Assembly (NCBI RefSeq): GCF_030316895.1
Contig: NZ_JASZYV010000001.1
Location: 1,488,001-1,552,000, forward strand
From: Variovorax dokdonensis
GTDB lineage: Bacteria; Pseudomonadota; Gammaproteobacteria; Burkholderiales; Burkholderiaceae_C
DNA: 64,000 nt
Reading direction: 5' to 3'
The notes under the pieces are model-generated. The model did not search any database, had not been told where the DNA came from, and was given only the letters and a program-made list of their open reading frames with translations. The position numbers and the translations under genes are program-made. Each line of letters begins with the position of its first letter. The stretch's first letter is position 1. This document shows positions 30,381-41,659 of this stretch, piece by piece.

Positions 30381-31259
30381 ATGAGCGCTTCACCTGGCTA
30401 CACGCCGCCCACGGTCTGGACGTGGAACCGCGATAACGGCGGCAAGTTCGCGAACATCAACCGTCCGATTTCAGGCGCCACGCATGAGAAGGACCTTCCG
30501 GTCGGCCGGCACCCTTTCCAGCTCTATTCGCTGGCCACGCCCAATGGCGTGAAGGTGACCGTGATGCTGGAGGAATTGCTCGAGCAAGGCCAACGGGGCG
30601 CCGAGTACGACGCCTGGCTCATTCGAATCAACGAGGGCGAGCAATTCGGCAGCGGCTTCGTCGCGGCCAACCCGAACTCGAAGATTCCCGCGCTTTGGGA
30701 TCGCAGCGGTCCAACGCCCATTCGCGTCTTCGAGTCCGGTGCGATCCTGCTGTACCTGGCCGAGAAATTCGGTGCCTTTCTTCCTGCAGACCCACCCGCG
30801 CGTGCGGAGTGCTTGTCGTGGCTGTTCTGGCAGATGGGCAGCGCACCGTTTCTTGGAGGCGGCTTTGGGCATTTCTACGCCTACGCGCCCGTCAAGATCG
30901 AGTACGCCATCGACCGCTATGCCATGGAAGTGAAGCGGCAATTGGACGTGCTGGACAAGCACCTTGCGGATCACGAGTTTCTGGCAGGCGACACCTACAC
31001 CATCGCCGACATGGCCGTCTGGCCGTGGTACGGAACGATGGTCAAGGGGCAGTTGTACGAAGCGGGCGAATTCCTGCAGGTGCACGAATACAGCCATGTC
31101 TTGCGCTGGACCGACCAGATCGCCAAGCGGCCGGCGGTACAGCGCGGGCGCATGGTCAACCGTACATGGGGACAGCCGTCCAGCCAGCTTCATGAGCGGC
31201 ACGATGCCGAAGACTTCGAGAAGCGGACGCAGGACAAGCTGGACGGTGCGGAGTCCTAG
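30381..31259 (+). CDS. yghU: YghU-type glutathione-dependent disulfide-bond oxidoreductase
   Basis: A 292-residue glutathione-transferase-fold protein of the nu class. An N-terminal extension (TPPTVWTWNRDNGGKFANINRPISGATHEK) precedes the thioredoxin-like domain beginning FQLYSLATPNGVKVTVMLEE. The segment NPNSKIPALWDRSG contains the conserved cis-Pro, and a helical C-terminal domain follows. YghU binds two glutathiones and reduces disulfides and peroxides. A second GST gene follows 18 nt later, so the two are probably co-transcribed. Confidence 0.92.
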   Translation: MSASPGYTPPTVWTWNRDNGGKFANINRPISGATHEKDLPVGRHPFQLYSLATPNGVKVTVMLEELLEQGQRGAEYDAWLIRINEGEQFGSGFVAANPNSKIPALWDRSGPTPIRVFESGAILLYLAEKFGAFLPADPPARAECLSWLFWQMGSAPFLGGGFGHFYAYAPVKIEYAIDRYAMEVKRQLDVLDKHLADHEFLAGDTYTIADMAVWPWYGTMVKGQLYEAGEFLQVHEYSHVLRWTDQIAKRPAVQRGRMVNRTWGQPSSQLHERHDAEDFEKRTQDKLDGAES

Positions 31260-31277
31260 CGGAACGAGGAGACCGCG

Positions 31278-31913
31278 TTGATCACCCTCTACGACTGCAG
31301 CACGGCGCCGAGCCCTCGCCGTGCGCGTATCTTCCTGGCGGAGAAGGGCGTGAAGCACGACACCGTCCAAGTGGACCTGCGCAATGGCGAACATCTGCGC
31401 GAGCCGTATCGTGCGCTCAACCCGCAATGCACGGTGCCGCTGCTGGTGGCCGACGATGGCGCGTCGCTGACGGACAACGCGGCCATCACGGCTTACGTTG
31501 AAGCGCGCTACCCCGAGCCGCCGCTTCTGGGCATCACGCCGCTTGAGAAAGCCGAGATCGCCAGCTGGAACTGGCGCATCGAGTTCGAAGGCCTGCTAGG
31601 GATTGCCGAGGCCATGAGAAACAGCGCGCCGGCCATGGCCAACCGGGCGCTGCCGGGGCCGGTGGACTACGCGCAGATTCCCGAACTGGCGCAGCGCGGC
31701 CTTGCCCGGGTGCAGCAGTTTCTGCTCTGGCTCGATCAGCGGCTCGAAGGCCGAGGCTTTGTCGCGACCGAGCGCTTCAGCGTGGCCGACATCACGGCAG
31801 TCGTGGCCGTCGACTTCGCGCGGGTGGTGAAGATCCGGCCAGACGAGCAGCGGCACCCCAACGTCCTGCGCTGGCGTGCCGCGATGGCGCAGCGTCCGTC
31901 GATGGCGCTCTGA
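31278..31913 (+). CDS. Glutathione S-transferase family protein
   Basis: A 211-residue protein starting at a TTG behind GAGGAGA. The N-terminal thioredoxin-like domain has LYDCSTAPSPRRARIFLAEKG, with a Ser at the usual catalytic site, NPQCTVPLLVADDGASLTDNAAI (the cis-Pro and glutathione gamma-glutamyl sites), and then an all-helical C-terminal domain with FSVADITAV. The substrate is unknown. It follows yghU and is convergent with ilvD. Confidence 0.9.
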   Translation: MITLYDCSTAPSPRRARIFLAEKGVKHDTVQVDLRNGEHLREPYRALNPQCTVPLLVADDGASLTDNAAITAYVEARYPEPPLLGITPLEKAEIASWNWRIEFEGLLGIAEAMRNSAPAMANRALPGPVDYAQIPELAQRGLARVQQFLLWLDQRLEGRGFVATERFSVADITAVVAVDFARVVKIRPDEQRHPNVLRWRAAMAQRPSMAL

Positions 31914-31939
31914 GGCGCATGACTCGCCGCCGCCCGCCG

Positions 31940-31964
31940 GCAAGGCCGCGGGCGACGGCCTTGC
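31940..31964. terminator. Hairpin between convergent gst and ilvD
   Basis: GCAAGGCC and GGCCTTGC form a perfect 8-bp stem with a 9-nt loop between the two stop codons. There is no T-run on either strand, so it is a weak bidirectional terminator candidate. Confidence 0.4.
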
Positions 31965-31979
31965 AAGCGGGCCGTCCGC

Positions 31980-33674
31980 TCAATACTTGTCGAGCACCGC
32001 GCCGGAGCTGGCGCTCGACGCGTTGAAGGCGAACTTGGCCAGCACCCCCCGCGTGTAGCGTGGCGCCGGAGCCTTCCAGCCCTCCTTGCGCTTGGCGATT
32101 TCGGCTTCGGGCACGTTCAGTTCCAGCTTGAGCTGGTGCGCGTCGATGGTGATGGAGTCGCCTTCGTTCACGAAGGCGATCAAGCCGCCGGCATAGGCCT
32201 CGGGGGCGACGTGGCCCACGACCATGCCCCAGGTGCCGCCGGAGAAGCGGCCGTCGGTGATCAGTCCCACGCTTTCGCCGAGGCCGGCGCCGATCAGCGC
32301 GCCCGTCGGCGCCAGCATTTCGGGCATGCCCGGTCCGCCCTTGGGGCCCAGATAGCGCAGCACCATCACGTCGCCGGCGACGATCTTGCCGTCCAGGATG
32401 GCCTGCAGGGCCGACTGCTCGTCGTCGAACACGCGTGCCGGGCCGGTGATGACCGGGTTCTTCAGGCCTGTGATCTTGGCGACAGCGCCTTCGGGCGACA
32501 GGTTGCCCTTGAGGATGGCCAGGTGGCCCTCGGCATACATCGGCTTGTCGATCGGCCGGATCACGTCCTGGTCGGCGCGCGGCGTGTCGGGCACGTCCTT
32601 GAGCACTTCCTCGATCGTCTGGCCGGTGATGGTCATGCAATCGCCGTGCAGCAGGCCCGCCTTGAGCAGGATCTTCATCACTTGCGGGATGCCGCCGGCC
32701 TTGTGCAGGTCGACCGCGAGGTACTTGCCGCTGGGCTTGAGGTCACAGATCACCGGCACCTTCTTGCGCATGCGCTCGAAGTCGTCGATGGACCACTCGA
32801 CGCCGGCCGCATGGGCGATCGACAGGAAGTGCAGCACGGCGTTGGTCGAACCACCGGTGGCCATGATCACTGCCACCGCGTTCTCGATGGCCTTCTTGGT
32901 GACGATGTCGCGGGGCTTCAGGTCCTTCTTGATCGCCTCGATCAGCACCTTGGCCGATTCGCGGGCGGAGTTTTCCTTCTCGTCATGCGGGTTGGCCATG
33001 GTCGACGAGTAGGGCAGGCTCATGCCCAGCGCCTCGAAGGCGCTGGACATGGTGTTGGCGGTGTACATGCCGCCGCAGGAGCCCGTGCCCGGAATGGCGC
33101 GCTGCTCGATCTCCTTGAGGTCTTCGTCGCTCAGGTTGCCGGCCGCGTTCTGGCCGACCGCCTCGAAGACGCTCACGATGTTCAGGTCCTGGCCCTTCCA
33201 GCGGCCCGGCAGGATGGTGCCGCCGTAGACGTAGATGGCCGGCACGTTGGCGCGCAGCATGCCCATCATGCCGCCGGGCATGTTCTTGTCGCAGCCGCCG
33301 ACGACGACCACGCCGTCCATCCACTGGCCGCCGACGCAGGTTTCGATGCAGTCCGAGATCACTTCGCGGCTGACCAGCGAGTACTTCATGCCCTCGGTGC
33401 CCATGGCCATGCCGTCGGAGATGGTCGGCGTGCCGAACACCTGGGCGTTGCCGCCGGCTTCCTCGATGCCGGCAATGGCGGCGTCCGCCAGCTTTTGCAG
33501 GCCCGAATTGCAGGGGGTGATGGTGCTGTGTCCGTTGGCCACGCCGACCATCGGCTTCTTGAAATCGCCTTCCTCGTAGCCCATGGCGTAGAACATGGAG
33601 CGGTTGGAGGCGCGGGCCTTGCCCTCGGTGATGTTGGCGCTGCGGCGGTTGATCTGGATCGTCTTGGTGTCCAT
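31980..33674 (-). CDS. ilvD: Dihydroxy-acid dehydratase
   Basis: A 564-residue enzyme of isoleucine/valine and pantothenate synthesis. The iron-sulfur cysteines are in [18 protein letters not shown] and [14 protein letters not shown]. The C-terminal active-site region [18 protein letters not shown] is intact. The ATG at 33674 begins [12 protein letters not shown]; the reading frame continues far upstream through the divergent regulator and is not coding there. The intergenic 97 bp shared with the LysR gene is the obvious control region. Confidence 0.95.
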   Translation of the reverse strand: MDTKTIQINRRSANITEGKARASNRSMFYAMGYEEGDFKKPMVGVANGHSTITPCNSGLQKLADAAIAGIEEAGGNAQVFGTPTISDGMAMGTEGMKYSLVSREVISDCIETCVGGQWMDGVVVVGGCDKNMPGGMMGMLRANVPAIYVYGGTILPGRWKGQDLNIVSVFEAVGQNAAGNLSDEDLKEIEQRAIPGTGSCGGMYTANTMSSAFEALGMSLPYSSTMANPHDEKENSARESAKVLIEAIKKDLKPRDIVTKKAIENAVAVIMATGGSTNAVLHFLSIAHAAGVEWSIDDFERMRKKVPVICDLKPSGKYLAVDLHKAGGIPQVMKILLKAGLLHGDCMTITGQTIEEVLKDVPDTPRADQDVIRPIDKPMYAEGHLAILKGNLSPEGAVAKITGLKNPVITGPARVFDDEQSALQAILDGKIVAGDVMVLRYLGPKGGPGMPEMLAPTGALIGAGLGESVGLITDGRFSGGTWGMVVGHVAPEAYAGGLIAFVNEGDSITIDAHQLKLELNVPEAEIAKRKEGWKAPAPRYTRGVLAKFAFNASSASSGAVLDKY

Positions 33675-33771
33675 CGCGGTATTTCCATCGATTCTCGTGG
33701 GGGTCACATTGTCCCTTGCTTCATTGATAGCTTCCAATCCATTTAGTTGGGGCCATTGATATGCTGTGTGA

Positions 33772-34734
33772 ATGAGTCGAAACATTGAGCTTCGTGCCTG
33801 GCGGCAGTTCCTGGCGGTCGCCGAGGAGCTGCATTTCGGCCGTGCGGCGGCGCGGCTGCACATGACGCAGCCGCCCGTCACGCAGGCCATTGCGCAACTC
33901 GAAAAGGCGCTCGAAGTGCGCTTGTTCGATCGCACCCGCCGCCGGGTGGCGCTCACGCCCGCCGGCGAAGCACTCTTGCCCGAAGTGAGCGAACTGCTGG
34001 CCCGGGCAAATTCGCTGCCGGAGCGTGCGCGCGCCGCCGCGGCGGGGGAGGTGGGGCGCGTTCGGCTGGCCTTCGTCTCCACCATCGGCTTCGAGCAGCT
34101 GCCGGCATGGGTGCGCGACTTTCGCGCGGCCAGCCCCGATGTGGCGCTTGAATTGGTCGAGGCGACCGGCGACGTGCAACTGGAGGCCTTCGCACGCGGC
34201 GACATCGATGCCGGGCTGATGCTGCATTCACCCGGCGCGGCCCCGCCCGGACTTGAAAGCCTATCTGTGGCGCAGGAGCAGCTGGTGCTGGCACTGCCTT
34301 CCCGGCACCCGTTGGCTTCACGCAGCGACGTGCCCCTGGATGAAGTCCTGGCCGAGCCGCTGGTGATCTTTCCCCGGCGGATCGTGCCGTCGCTTCACGA
34401 TGCGATCCTGGGGCTCTACCACGGCACGGGGCGCGTTCCAGTGGTCGCACAAGAGGCAATCCAGATGCAGACCATCGTCAACCTCGTGTGGGGCGGCTTG
34501 GGCGTGGCCTGGGTGCCGGAAAGCGTGATGCAGTTCAGGCGTGCCGGCGTGGTCTATCGAAAGGCGGACGAACTGGTGCTGCCCGTGCGGCGCGGCGGGC
34601 GCGGCAAGAAGGTCGCTGCGACGCTGCCCGATTGCGAGACCAGCCTGGTGTGGCCGCCGGAGGTCGAGCGGCCCGCGCTGCAGCGCTTCGTGCAGTTCGT
34701 GCAACGGCAGCGTCAGCGCGCGCAGGCACAATAA
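33772..34734 (+). CDS. LysR-family transcriptional regulator
   Basis: A 320-residue regulator with an N-terminal winged helix (residues 6-65: [36 protein letters not shown]) and a C-terminal periplasmic-binding-like effector domain from about 92. It is divergent from ilvD, and the 97-bp gap contains two CATTGATA copies, at about 33722-33729 and 33754-33761, so control of ilvD is plausible. It is followed 4 nt later by lgt, but lgt need not be functionally related. The ligand is unknown. Confidence 0.9.
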   Translation: MSRNIELRAWRQFLAVAEELHFGRAAARLHMTQPPVTQAIAQLEKALEVRLFDRTRRRVALTPAGEALLPEVSELLARANSLPERARAAAAGEVGRVRLAFVSTIGFEQLPAWVRDFRAASPDVALELVEATGDVQLEAFARGDIDAGLMLHSPGAAPPGLESLSVAQEQLVLALPSRHPLASRSDVPLDEVLAEPLVIFPRRIVPSLHDAILGLYHGTGRVPVVAQEAIQMQTIVNLVWGGLGVAWVPESVMQFRRAGVVYRKADELVLPVRRGGRGKKVAATLPDCETSLVWPPEVERPALQRFVQFVQRQRQRAQAQ

Positions 34735-34738
34735 AGAG

Positions 34739-35569
34739 ATGCTGATGTATCCCCACATCGACCCCGTTGCGCTGCAGCTCGGGCCGATCGCCATCCACTG
34801 GTATGGCCTGACCTATCTCGTCGCCTTTGGCCTGTTCTACTTTCTGGGCACGCGTCGGCTCGCGCACGAGCCGTTCCGCTCGGTGTCCCTGCCACAGCCG
34901 TGGACGCGCAAGGACGTGGAAGACATCCTCTTCCTGGGCGTGATGGGCGTGGTGGTGGGCGGGCGGCTCGGTTACTGCCTCTTCTACAAGCCGGGCTACT
35001 ACCTCACGCATCCGCTCGAAGTGTTCTTCGTCTGGCAGGGGGGCATGAGTTTTCATGGCGGCTTGCTGGGGGTGATCGCGGCCATGGTCTGGTATGCGCA
35101 TTCGCGCGGCAGGCCATTCTGGCAAGTGATGGATTTCGTCGCGCCGTGCGTGCCCACCGGCTTGGCGGCGGGGCGCGTCGGCAACTTCATCAACGGCGAG
35201 CTGTGGGGGCGCTTTTCCAGCCCCGATCTTCCGTGGGGCATGGTCTTTCCGCAAAGCGGCTCGATGATGCCCAGGCATCCTTCGCAGGTTTATCAGTTCC
35301 TGCTCGAAGGCCTGCTGCTGTTCATCATCCTGTGGCTCTACGCACGCAAGCCGCGCCTGCCGCGCCGGGTGTCGGCGGTGTTCCTGATGGGCTATGGGGC
35401 CATGCGGTTCATTGCCGAGTTCTTCCGCGAACCCGATGACTTCCTCGGCCTGCTGGCGCTTCACATGAGCATGGGCCAGTGGCTGTGCGTGCCGATGATC
35501 GCCTTCGGCGTCTGGCTCTATTGGAGTGCCGGCCGGGTGACTCCAGCGCCGCAGGCCGCGGCGCGCTGA
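34739..35569 (+). CDS. lgt: Prolipoprotein diacylglyceryl transferase
   Basis: A 276-residue integral membrane enzyme that attaches diacylglycerol to lipobox cysteines, the first step of lipoprotein maturation. The family signature [13 protein letters not shown] is present with its Arg and Asn. Also present are [15 protein letters not shown] near the N-terminus, HGGLLGV and the C-terminal helix with [16 protein letters not shown]. ATGs at 34739 and 34745 are both possible; the family usually has the longer form. The gene ends 7 nt before the convergent pseudouridine synthase. Confidence 0.95.
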   Translation: MLMYPHIDPVALQLGPIAIHWYGLTYLVAFGLFYFLGTRRLAHEPFRSVSLPQPWTRKDVEDILFLGVMGVVVGGRLGYCLFYKPGYYLTHPLEVFFVWQGGMSFHGGLLGVIAAMVWYAHSRGRPFWQVMDFVAPCVPTGLAAGRVGNFINGELWGRFSSPDLPWGMVFPQSGSMMPRHPSQVYQFLLEGLLLFIILWLYARKPRLPRRVSAVFLMGYGAMRFIAEFFREPDDFLGLLALHMSMGQWLCVPMIAFGVWLYWSAGRVTPAPQAAAR

Positions 35570-35576
35570 CACTACT

Positions 35577-36557
35577 TCAACTGTCCGTAGCGTGCACCTG
35601 GGACTCCATGCCCAGGCGGCGCTGGCTCTCGAAGTGTCGTTCGCGGCCGTCCAAGGGATCGACGAAGCTCAGCGCCCGGGCGAGCAGCTGCAGCGGTCGC
35701 GAGAAGTCGTCCGGGCCTTCCGGTAGAAGTTTGGGGTAGTAGTCGTCGTTCACGATCGGCGCGCCCAGGGCGGCGCAGTGCACGCGCAACTGGTGCTTGC
35801 GGCCGCTGACCGGCTCCAGCTTCAGATGCGCGAAGCGGCCATTGGCCCGCAGCAGTTCGATGCGCGATTCGGAGTTCGGTGGCGCGCCAGACTGTTCGCA
35901 CGTGCGCAGGAATGATTCGTCGTCGCGCAGGTGGCTGCGATGCACGGCCGGCAGCTCCAGCCCAGGCCGCCAATGAACGATCGCCTCGTACTGCTTGTGC
36001 GCGGCACGGTCTCGGAACAGCGCCTGGTACGGTTCGCGCAGTGCGCTGTCGACCGAGAAAAGCACGATGCCCGCAGTGCCGCGATCGATCCGATGCAGCG
36101 GCGAGAGCGTCTCGATGCCCAGGCGGCGCTTCAGCCGCACGAGCAAGCTGCTCTGCAGATAGCGCCCGGTCGGCACCACCGGCATGAAATGCGGTTTGTC
36201 CGCCACCAGGATGCGCTCGTCTCGATACAGCACCGTCTCCTCGAAAGGGATGTCCGCTTCGTCGTCGAGTTCGCGCCAGTACCAAAGGCGCTGGTGCGCG
36301 CGGTACGGCGCCTCGGGCTCGACCGGCCGACCCTGGGCATCGGCGACCAGGCCAGCCCGCATGCGGTCGTGCCACTGCTGGCGCGTCACGAGCGGAAACC
36401 GTTCCTCGAAGAAATCGAGCAGCGTGGACCAGGGACCGTCCGGCAGCATCACCCAGCTAGCGCTCACGCCATCGCGCATCGGAAGCGGCGACACGGCGCG
36501 CACGCGGCGCCTTGGCTTGGGCGGCAGGGGGTTGCCCGCCGCGTCGGTCTTTCTCAT
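35577..36557 (-). CDS. RluA-family pseudouridine synthase
   Basis: A 326-residue RNA-modifying enzyme. The catalytic aspartate is Asp158 in LHRIDRGTAG, and LVADKPHFMPVVPTGRY and the GRKHQLRVH motif of the family are also present. A basic N-terminal stretch (KPRRRVRAVSP) precedes the core. The RNA target cannot be assigned from sequence; proteins of this length and opening are usually called RluA-like or tRNA/rRNA pseudouridine synthases. Its start codon lies at the edge of an 18-bp palindrome shared with the divergent GntR gene. Confidence 0.9.
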   Translation of the reverse strand: MRKTDAAGNPLPPKPRRRVRAVSPLPMRDGVSASWVMLPDGPWSTLLDFFEERFPLVTRQQWHDRMRAGLVADAQGRPVEPEAPYRAHQRLWYWRELDDEADIPFEETVLYRDERILVADKPHFMPVVPTGRYLQSSLLVRLKRRLGIETLSPLHRIDRGTAGIVLFSVDSALREPYQALFRDRAAHKQYEAIVHWRPGLELPAVHRSHLRDDESFLRTCEQSGAPPNSESRIELLRANGRFAHLKLEPVSGRKHQLRVHCAALGAPIVNDDYYPKLLPEGPDDFSRPLQLLARALSFVDPLDGRERHFESQRRLGMESQVHATDS

Positions 36558-36573
36558 AATTACGCGTAATTAT
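36556..36573. promoter_or_regulatory. Perfect 18-bp palindrome, candidate GntR operator
   Basis: ATAATTACGCGTAATTAT reads the same on both strands. It is AT-rich within a GC-rich genome and lies 24 bp before the chosen start of the FadR-type GntR gene. Autoregulation of the malonate operon is inferred. Confidence 0.6.
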
Positions 36574-36597
36574 CCAGCAGCCATCTCGGACGAAGTC

Positions 36598-37269
36598 TTG
36601 CGCGTGGTTCACAACTCCCTTCACGACGAGGTCGCGGCCACGCTGCGCGAAGAGATTTTCGCCGGCCGCCTCGCCCCAGGCAGCTTCGTGGACGAAGCGG
36701 CGCTGTGTGCCCGGCTGGAGATCTCGCGTACGCCCCTGCGGGAAGCGCTGAAGGTGCTCACCGCCGAAGGCTTGCTCCGCCACGAGCCGCGCCGAGGCTG
36801 CTTCGTGGCCGAAGTCACGCAACGCGACCTGGACGAGATTTTCCCGGTCATCGCCCTGCTGGAAGGCCGCTGCGCTTTCGAGGCCGCGCGCAACGCCAGC
36901 GACGCCGACATCGCGACGCTGACCGCGCTGCATGAGAAGCTGGAGCGCCACGCCCGAGCGGGCCGTATCAACGACTACTACGCCACCAACTACGCCATCC
37001 ACGAAGCCATCATTCTCCTGGCGGACAACCGCTGGCTGGCGCAGGTCATCGGCGATCTGCGCAAGATCCTCAAGCTCGCGCGGCTGCAGCAGTTGCACGC
37101 GCCTGGGCGGCTGGACCAGAGTCTGTCCGAACACATGGCCGTGTTCGCCGCGCTGCGCGCCCGCGACAGCGAGGGCGCCGAGGCCGCGATGCGCACGCAC
37201 CTGAACCGGCAACGCGAGGCGCTGCGCGAGGTGGCACGCCTGTCGAAATCAAGGATCGCCACATCATGA
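36598..37269 (+). CDS. GntR-family (FadR subfamily) regulator of the malonate operon
   Basis: A 223-residue regulator. The N-terminal winged helix has LHDEVAATLREEIFAGRLAPGSFVDEAALCARLEISRTPLREAL. The C-terminal FCD-type helical domain has the metal/ligand residues in its helices (NYAIHEAIILLADN and LSEHMAVFAAL with His). I chose the TTG at 36598 behind GGA; a GTG at 36604 is also possible. It overlaps the decarboxylase start by 4 nt, so it probably controls this operon in the way MatR-type proteins do; the effector would be malonate or malonyl-CoA. Confidence 0.87.
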   Translation: MRVVHNSLHDEVAATLREEIFAGRLAPGSFVDEAALCARLEISRTPLREALKVLTAEGLLRHEPRRGCFVAEVTQRDLDEIFPVIALLEGRCAFEAARNASDADIATLTALHEKLERHARAGRINDYYATNYAIHEAIILLADNRWLAQVIGDLRKILKLARLQQLHAPGRLDQSLSEHMAVFAALRARDSEGAEAAMRTHLNRQREALREVARLSKSRIATS

Positions 37270-38687
37270 GCAATACCTCCATCCTCACCATGACCGGCAA
37301 CAGCATGCGCAGCCTGGCCGAGAGCATCCGCGCGCCACGCGGCCCGCGTTCGCTCGAAGAGCGGCTCGAAGCCACGCTGCGTCGCCCCGGCGAGGCCTTG
37401 TCGCCGCGCGACCTGCGCAAGATGCTGTCCGACCTGCAGGCCATCGTCGATGCTCGCCTGAGCGAGGTGGAAGCGGGCCGCCGCGCCGCGGACGTGGCCA
37501 AGGCCTATGCCTCGCTGGATGCCGATGGCCGGCGAGATGTGTGGATCCTGATGAGCGAGCGCTTTGCGCCCGACTCCAACAAGATCCAGTCGGCCCGCGC
37601 GCAGTTCGACGCCGCCGTGGAGCGCGGCGAAGAGGCGGGCCAGGCCGAGGTGCGACTGCGCCGCGCGCTGGTGTCGCCCCGCGCCCGACTGCTGCAGCGC
37701 TTTTCGATGGGCGAGGCGGGGATGCGCTTCCTGATCGACCTGCGCGAGGAACTGCTGCCGCACCTGCGCGAGGACAAGCGGCTGGTGGCGCTGGAAGCCG
37801 AACTGGAGCACCTGTTCTCCACCTGGTTCGACGTGGCCTTTCTCGAACTGCGCCGCATCAGTTGGGATTCGCCCGCATCGCTGATCGAGAAGCTGATCCG
37901 ATACGAGGCCGTGCACGACATCCGAAGCTGGGCGGATGTGAAGAACCGCCTGGACAGCGATCGCCGCTGCTATGGCTTCTTCCACCCGCGCCTGCCGAAT
38001 GAGCCGCTGATCTTCGTCGAGGTTGCGCTGCTGGACCACATCAGCGACGGCATCACGCCTTTGCTCGACGAGACCGCGGCCGCAGGCGACCTGACGCGCG
38101 CCACGACAGCCATCTTCTATTCGATCAGCAACACGCAGGTGGGGCTGCGCGGCGTGAGCTTCGGCGATTCGCTGATCAAGCGCGTGGTCGAGACGCTGTC
38201 CGAGGAGTTTCCCAAGCTCAAGGTGTTTGCCACGCTCTCGCCCATTCCCGGCCTGCGTGGATGGCTGAACAAGAACGCTGCCGCATTGCTGGAAGCGACC
38301 GACGAAAAGCGCCGCGCCGAGCTGGCGCGTGCGCTGGGACTGCCGAAGGTGGAAGCACCCGACCTGCTGCGTTCGCTCGAGCAGCCGCTGGCGCTGGAGA
38401 ACAAGTCACCCGTCCGCCAATGGCTGGTTCGCGCCAGCGCTCGCTACCTCGGCAGCGAGTTGAAGGACGGACAGCCCCTCGACCCTGTGGCGCGCTTCCA
38501 TCTGGGCAACGGTGCAAGAGTGGAGCGGCTCAACTGGGGCGGCGACCCATCGCCCAAGGGGCTCAAGCAGTCCTATGGGCTGATGGTGAACTACCTCTAC
38601 GACCTCAAGCGTCTGGACAAGCATCGCACCCTGCTGGCGCAAGGGCGGATTCCTGTATCGCGCGAAATCGATGGCCTGCGGGATTGA
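37266..38687 (+). CDS. Malonyl-CoA decarboxylase
   Basis: A 473-residue enzyme converting malonyl-CoA to acetyl-CoA and CO2. An N-terminal helical domain precedes the acetyltransferase-like catalytic domain. Family landmarks are FHPRLPNEPLIFVEVAL, IFYSISNTQVGLRGVSFGDSLIK, FATLSPIPGLRGWL and the catalytic region FHLGNGARVERLNWGGDPS near the C-terminus. It starts in an ATGA overlap with the GntR gene and is followed by a hydratase-like gene and malonate-CoA ligase. Confidence 0.93.
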   Translation: MSNTSILTMTGNSMRSLAESIRAPRGPRSLEERLEATLRRPGEALSPRDLRKMLSDLQAIVDARLSEVEAGRRAADVAKAYASLDADGRRDVWILMSERFAPDSNKIQSARAQFDAAVERGEEAGQAEVRLRRALVSPRARLLQRFSMGEAGMRFLIDLREELLPHLREDKRLVALEAELEHLFSTWFDVAFLELRRISWDSPASLIEKLIRYEAVHDIRSWADVKNRLDSDRRCYGFFHPRLPNEPLIFVEVALLDHISDGITPLLDETAAAGDLTRATTAIFYSISNTQVGLRGVSFGDSLIKRVVETLSEEFPKLKVFATLSPIPGLRGWLNKNAAALLEATDEKRRAELARALGLPKVEAPDLLRSLEQPLALENKSPVRQWLVRASARYLGSELKDGQPLDPVARFHLGNGARVERLNWGGDPSPKGLKQSYGLMVNYLYDLKRLDKHRTLLAQGRIPVSREIDGLRD

Positions 38688-38700
38688 TGGAGTGCGCTGC

Positions 38701-39522
38701 GTGAACCAAGACAGTCGAGACACTTCGAACGACGTGGCCGGAGCCGAATCAACGAGCAGCAACGGCGTGCGCCTTGCACGTGACGGCGCGTTGGCCATTG
38801 TGACCCTGTCCAATCCACCGCGCCTGAATGCCATGACGCGCGGCATGTGGCTCGCGCTTCGCGCGGTTTTCGAGTCGCTCAATGCCGATGCCCGACTGCG
38901 CTGCGTGATCGTGCGAGGCGATGGCGGCAACTTCTGCGCCGGCGGCGACATCTCGGAGTACCCCGGCTTTCGCTACGACACCGCGCAGCTGACGCAGTTC
39001 CATGAGGCGGAGGTGTGGGGCGCTTTGCAGGCGATGCTCGATTGCCCTGTGCCGGTGGTCGCGCAGATCGAAGGGGCCTGCATGGGCGCAGGCGTCGAGA
39101 TCGCAAGCTGCTGCGACATCCGCATCGCCGGCACGTCATGCCGCTTTGGCGCACCCATCGCCAAGCTCGGATTTCCCATGGCCCCACGCGAGGCGGCGCT
39201 CGTGCAGCGCGCCGTGGGCGACGTGCTGGCGCGCGACATGCTGTTCGCGGCCGGCGTGCACGACGCTCAGCGGCTGTATCACGCGGGTTTTCTGCTTCGT
39301 GTGTTGCCCGATGCCGATGTGGCCGCCGCCGCCGTCGAGCATGCCGGCAAGATTGCAACGCTGGCGCCGCGGGCGGCGCGCGCCAACAAGGCCACCTTCA
39401 CCGCCCTGGCGCGAGGCGCTGGCATCGATGCGCTGGTGGCCGATGCCTACGCCTACGCCGACACGCTCGAGCATCGGGAAGGCATCGGCGCATTCCTGGA
39501 AAAACGCACCCCAAGATTCTGA
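38701..39522 (+). CDS. Enoyl-CoA hydratase/isomerase family protein
   Basis: The protein is 273 residues from the GTG at 38701, which has GGAG 8 nt upstream; an ATG at 38671 inside the previous gene is an alternative. It is a crotonase-fold protein. The oxyanion-hole segments are NFCAGGDISEY and IEGACMGAGVEIASCCDIRIA. A later helix has APIAKLGFPMAPREAALVQ. The reaction is not known. Its place between the malonyl-CoA decarboxylase and malonate ligase suggests it acts on a CoA ester in the same route, but it is not part of the minimal mat system. Confidence 0.88.
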   Translation: MNQDSRDTSNDVAGAESTSSNGVRLARDGALAIVTLSNPPRLNAMTRGMWLALRAVFESLNADARLRCVIVRGDGGNFCAGGDISEYPGFRYDTAQLTQFHEAEVWGALQAMLDCPVPVVAQIEGACMGAGVEIASCCDIRIAGTSCRFGAPIAKLGFPMAPREAALVQRAVGDVLARDMLFAAGVHDAQRLYHAGFLLRVLPDADVAAAAVEHAGKIATLAPRAARANKATFTALARGAGIDALVADAYAYADTLEHREGIGAFLEKRTPRF

Positions 39523-39542
39523 AGAGACAACTGAGCGCAACC

Positions 39543-41096
<1,554 letters not shown>

Positions 41097-41126
41097 CGAC
41101 AAATGCGCGGCAGGCGCCGCGCCGCG

Positions 41127-41552
41127 TCAGCGAACCAGCAGCACCGCCGTGTCGCTCTCGGCCACCACCTTGGTCGCCACCGAGCCCATCAGCGCGCGGC
41201 CAAAGATGCCGTGGCCGTGCGTGCCCATGACGATCAAGCCGGCCCCGTTCTGCGTGGCCGAAGCAATGATCTCTTTGGCGGCGTGGCCGTGGCGCGCATC
41301 GATCCGGTAGTTGCTGATGGCCAGCGCCGCGAGCTTCTCCTTGACGGGACCGAGCACCTTGTCCTGTTCGTCGCGGTAGTAGTCGTCGACCACGTCCTTG
41401 CTGACGTGGCGCGTCACATGACCAGGGATGCCGGTGCAGACGTGCACGGCGATCAGTTCGTGCCCGTCCACGAACATGGCGCGATTGGTGGCGACGTAGT
41501 CGAGGGCCTTGGCGGTGTAGGCACTGCCGTCGACGGCAAGGATGATCTTCAT
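41127..41552 (-). CDS. Universal stress protein, ATP-binding UspA type
   Basis: A 141-residue single-domain Usp. The opening KIILAVDGSAYTAKALDY and the ATP-binding loop G110-x2-G113-x9-G123-S124 (in MGTHGHGIFGRALMGS) are complete, so nucleotide binding is expected. The family works as dimers in stress survival; the precise job is unknown. It is downstream of, and on the same strand as, the TSUP permease, separated by 107 bp containing a perfect hairpin. Confidence 0.93.
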   Translation of the reverse strand: MKIILAVDGSAYTAKALDYVATNRAMFVDGHELIAVHVCTGIPGHVTRHVSKDVVDDYYRDEQDKVLGPVKEKLAALAISNYRIDARHGHAAKEIIASATQNGAGLIVMGTHGHGIFGRALMGSVATKVVAESDTAVLLVR

Positions 41553-41582
41553 GCGCACTCTCTTCTGAGGATGGGTGGGACG

Positions 41583-41601
41583 GCGCACTGCCGCAGTGCG
41601 C
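41583..41601. repeat. Perfect inverted repeat upstream of the usp gene
   Basis: GCGCACTG and CAGTGCGC are separated by CCG. It lies 31 bp before the usp start. No T-run follows on either strand. It could be an operator or an mRNA 5' hairpin. Confidence 0.55.
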
Positions 41602-41659
41602 ACCATCTTAGACAAGCGGCGCGAGTGCAGGGCCATTGACCCCACGCGCCGCCGGAGTG

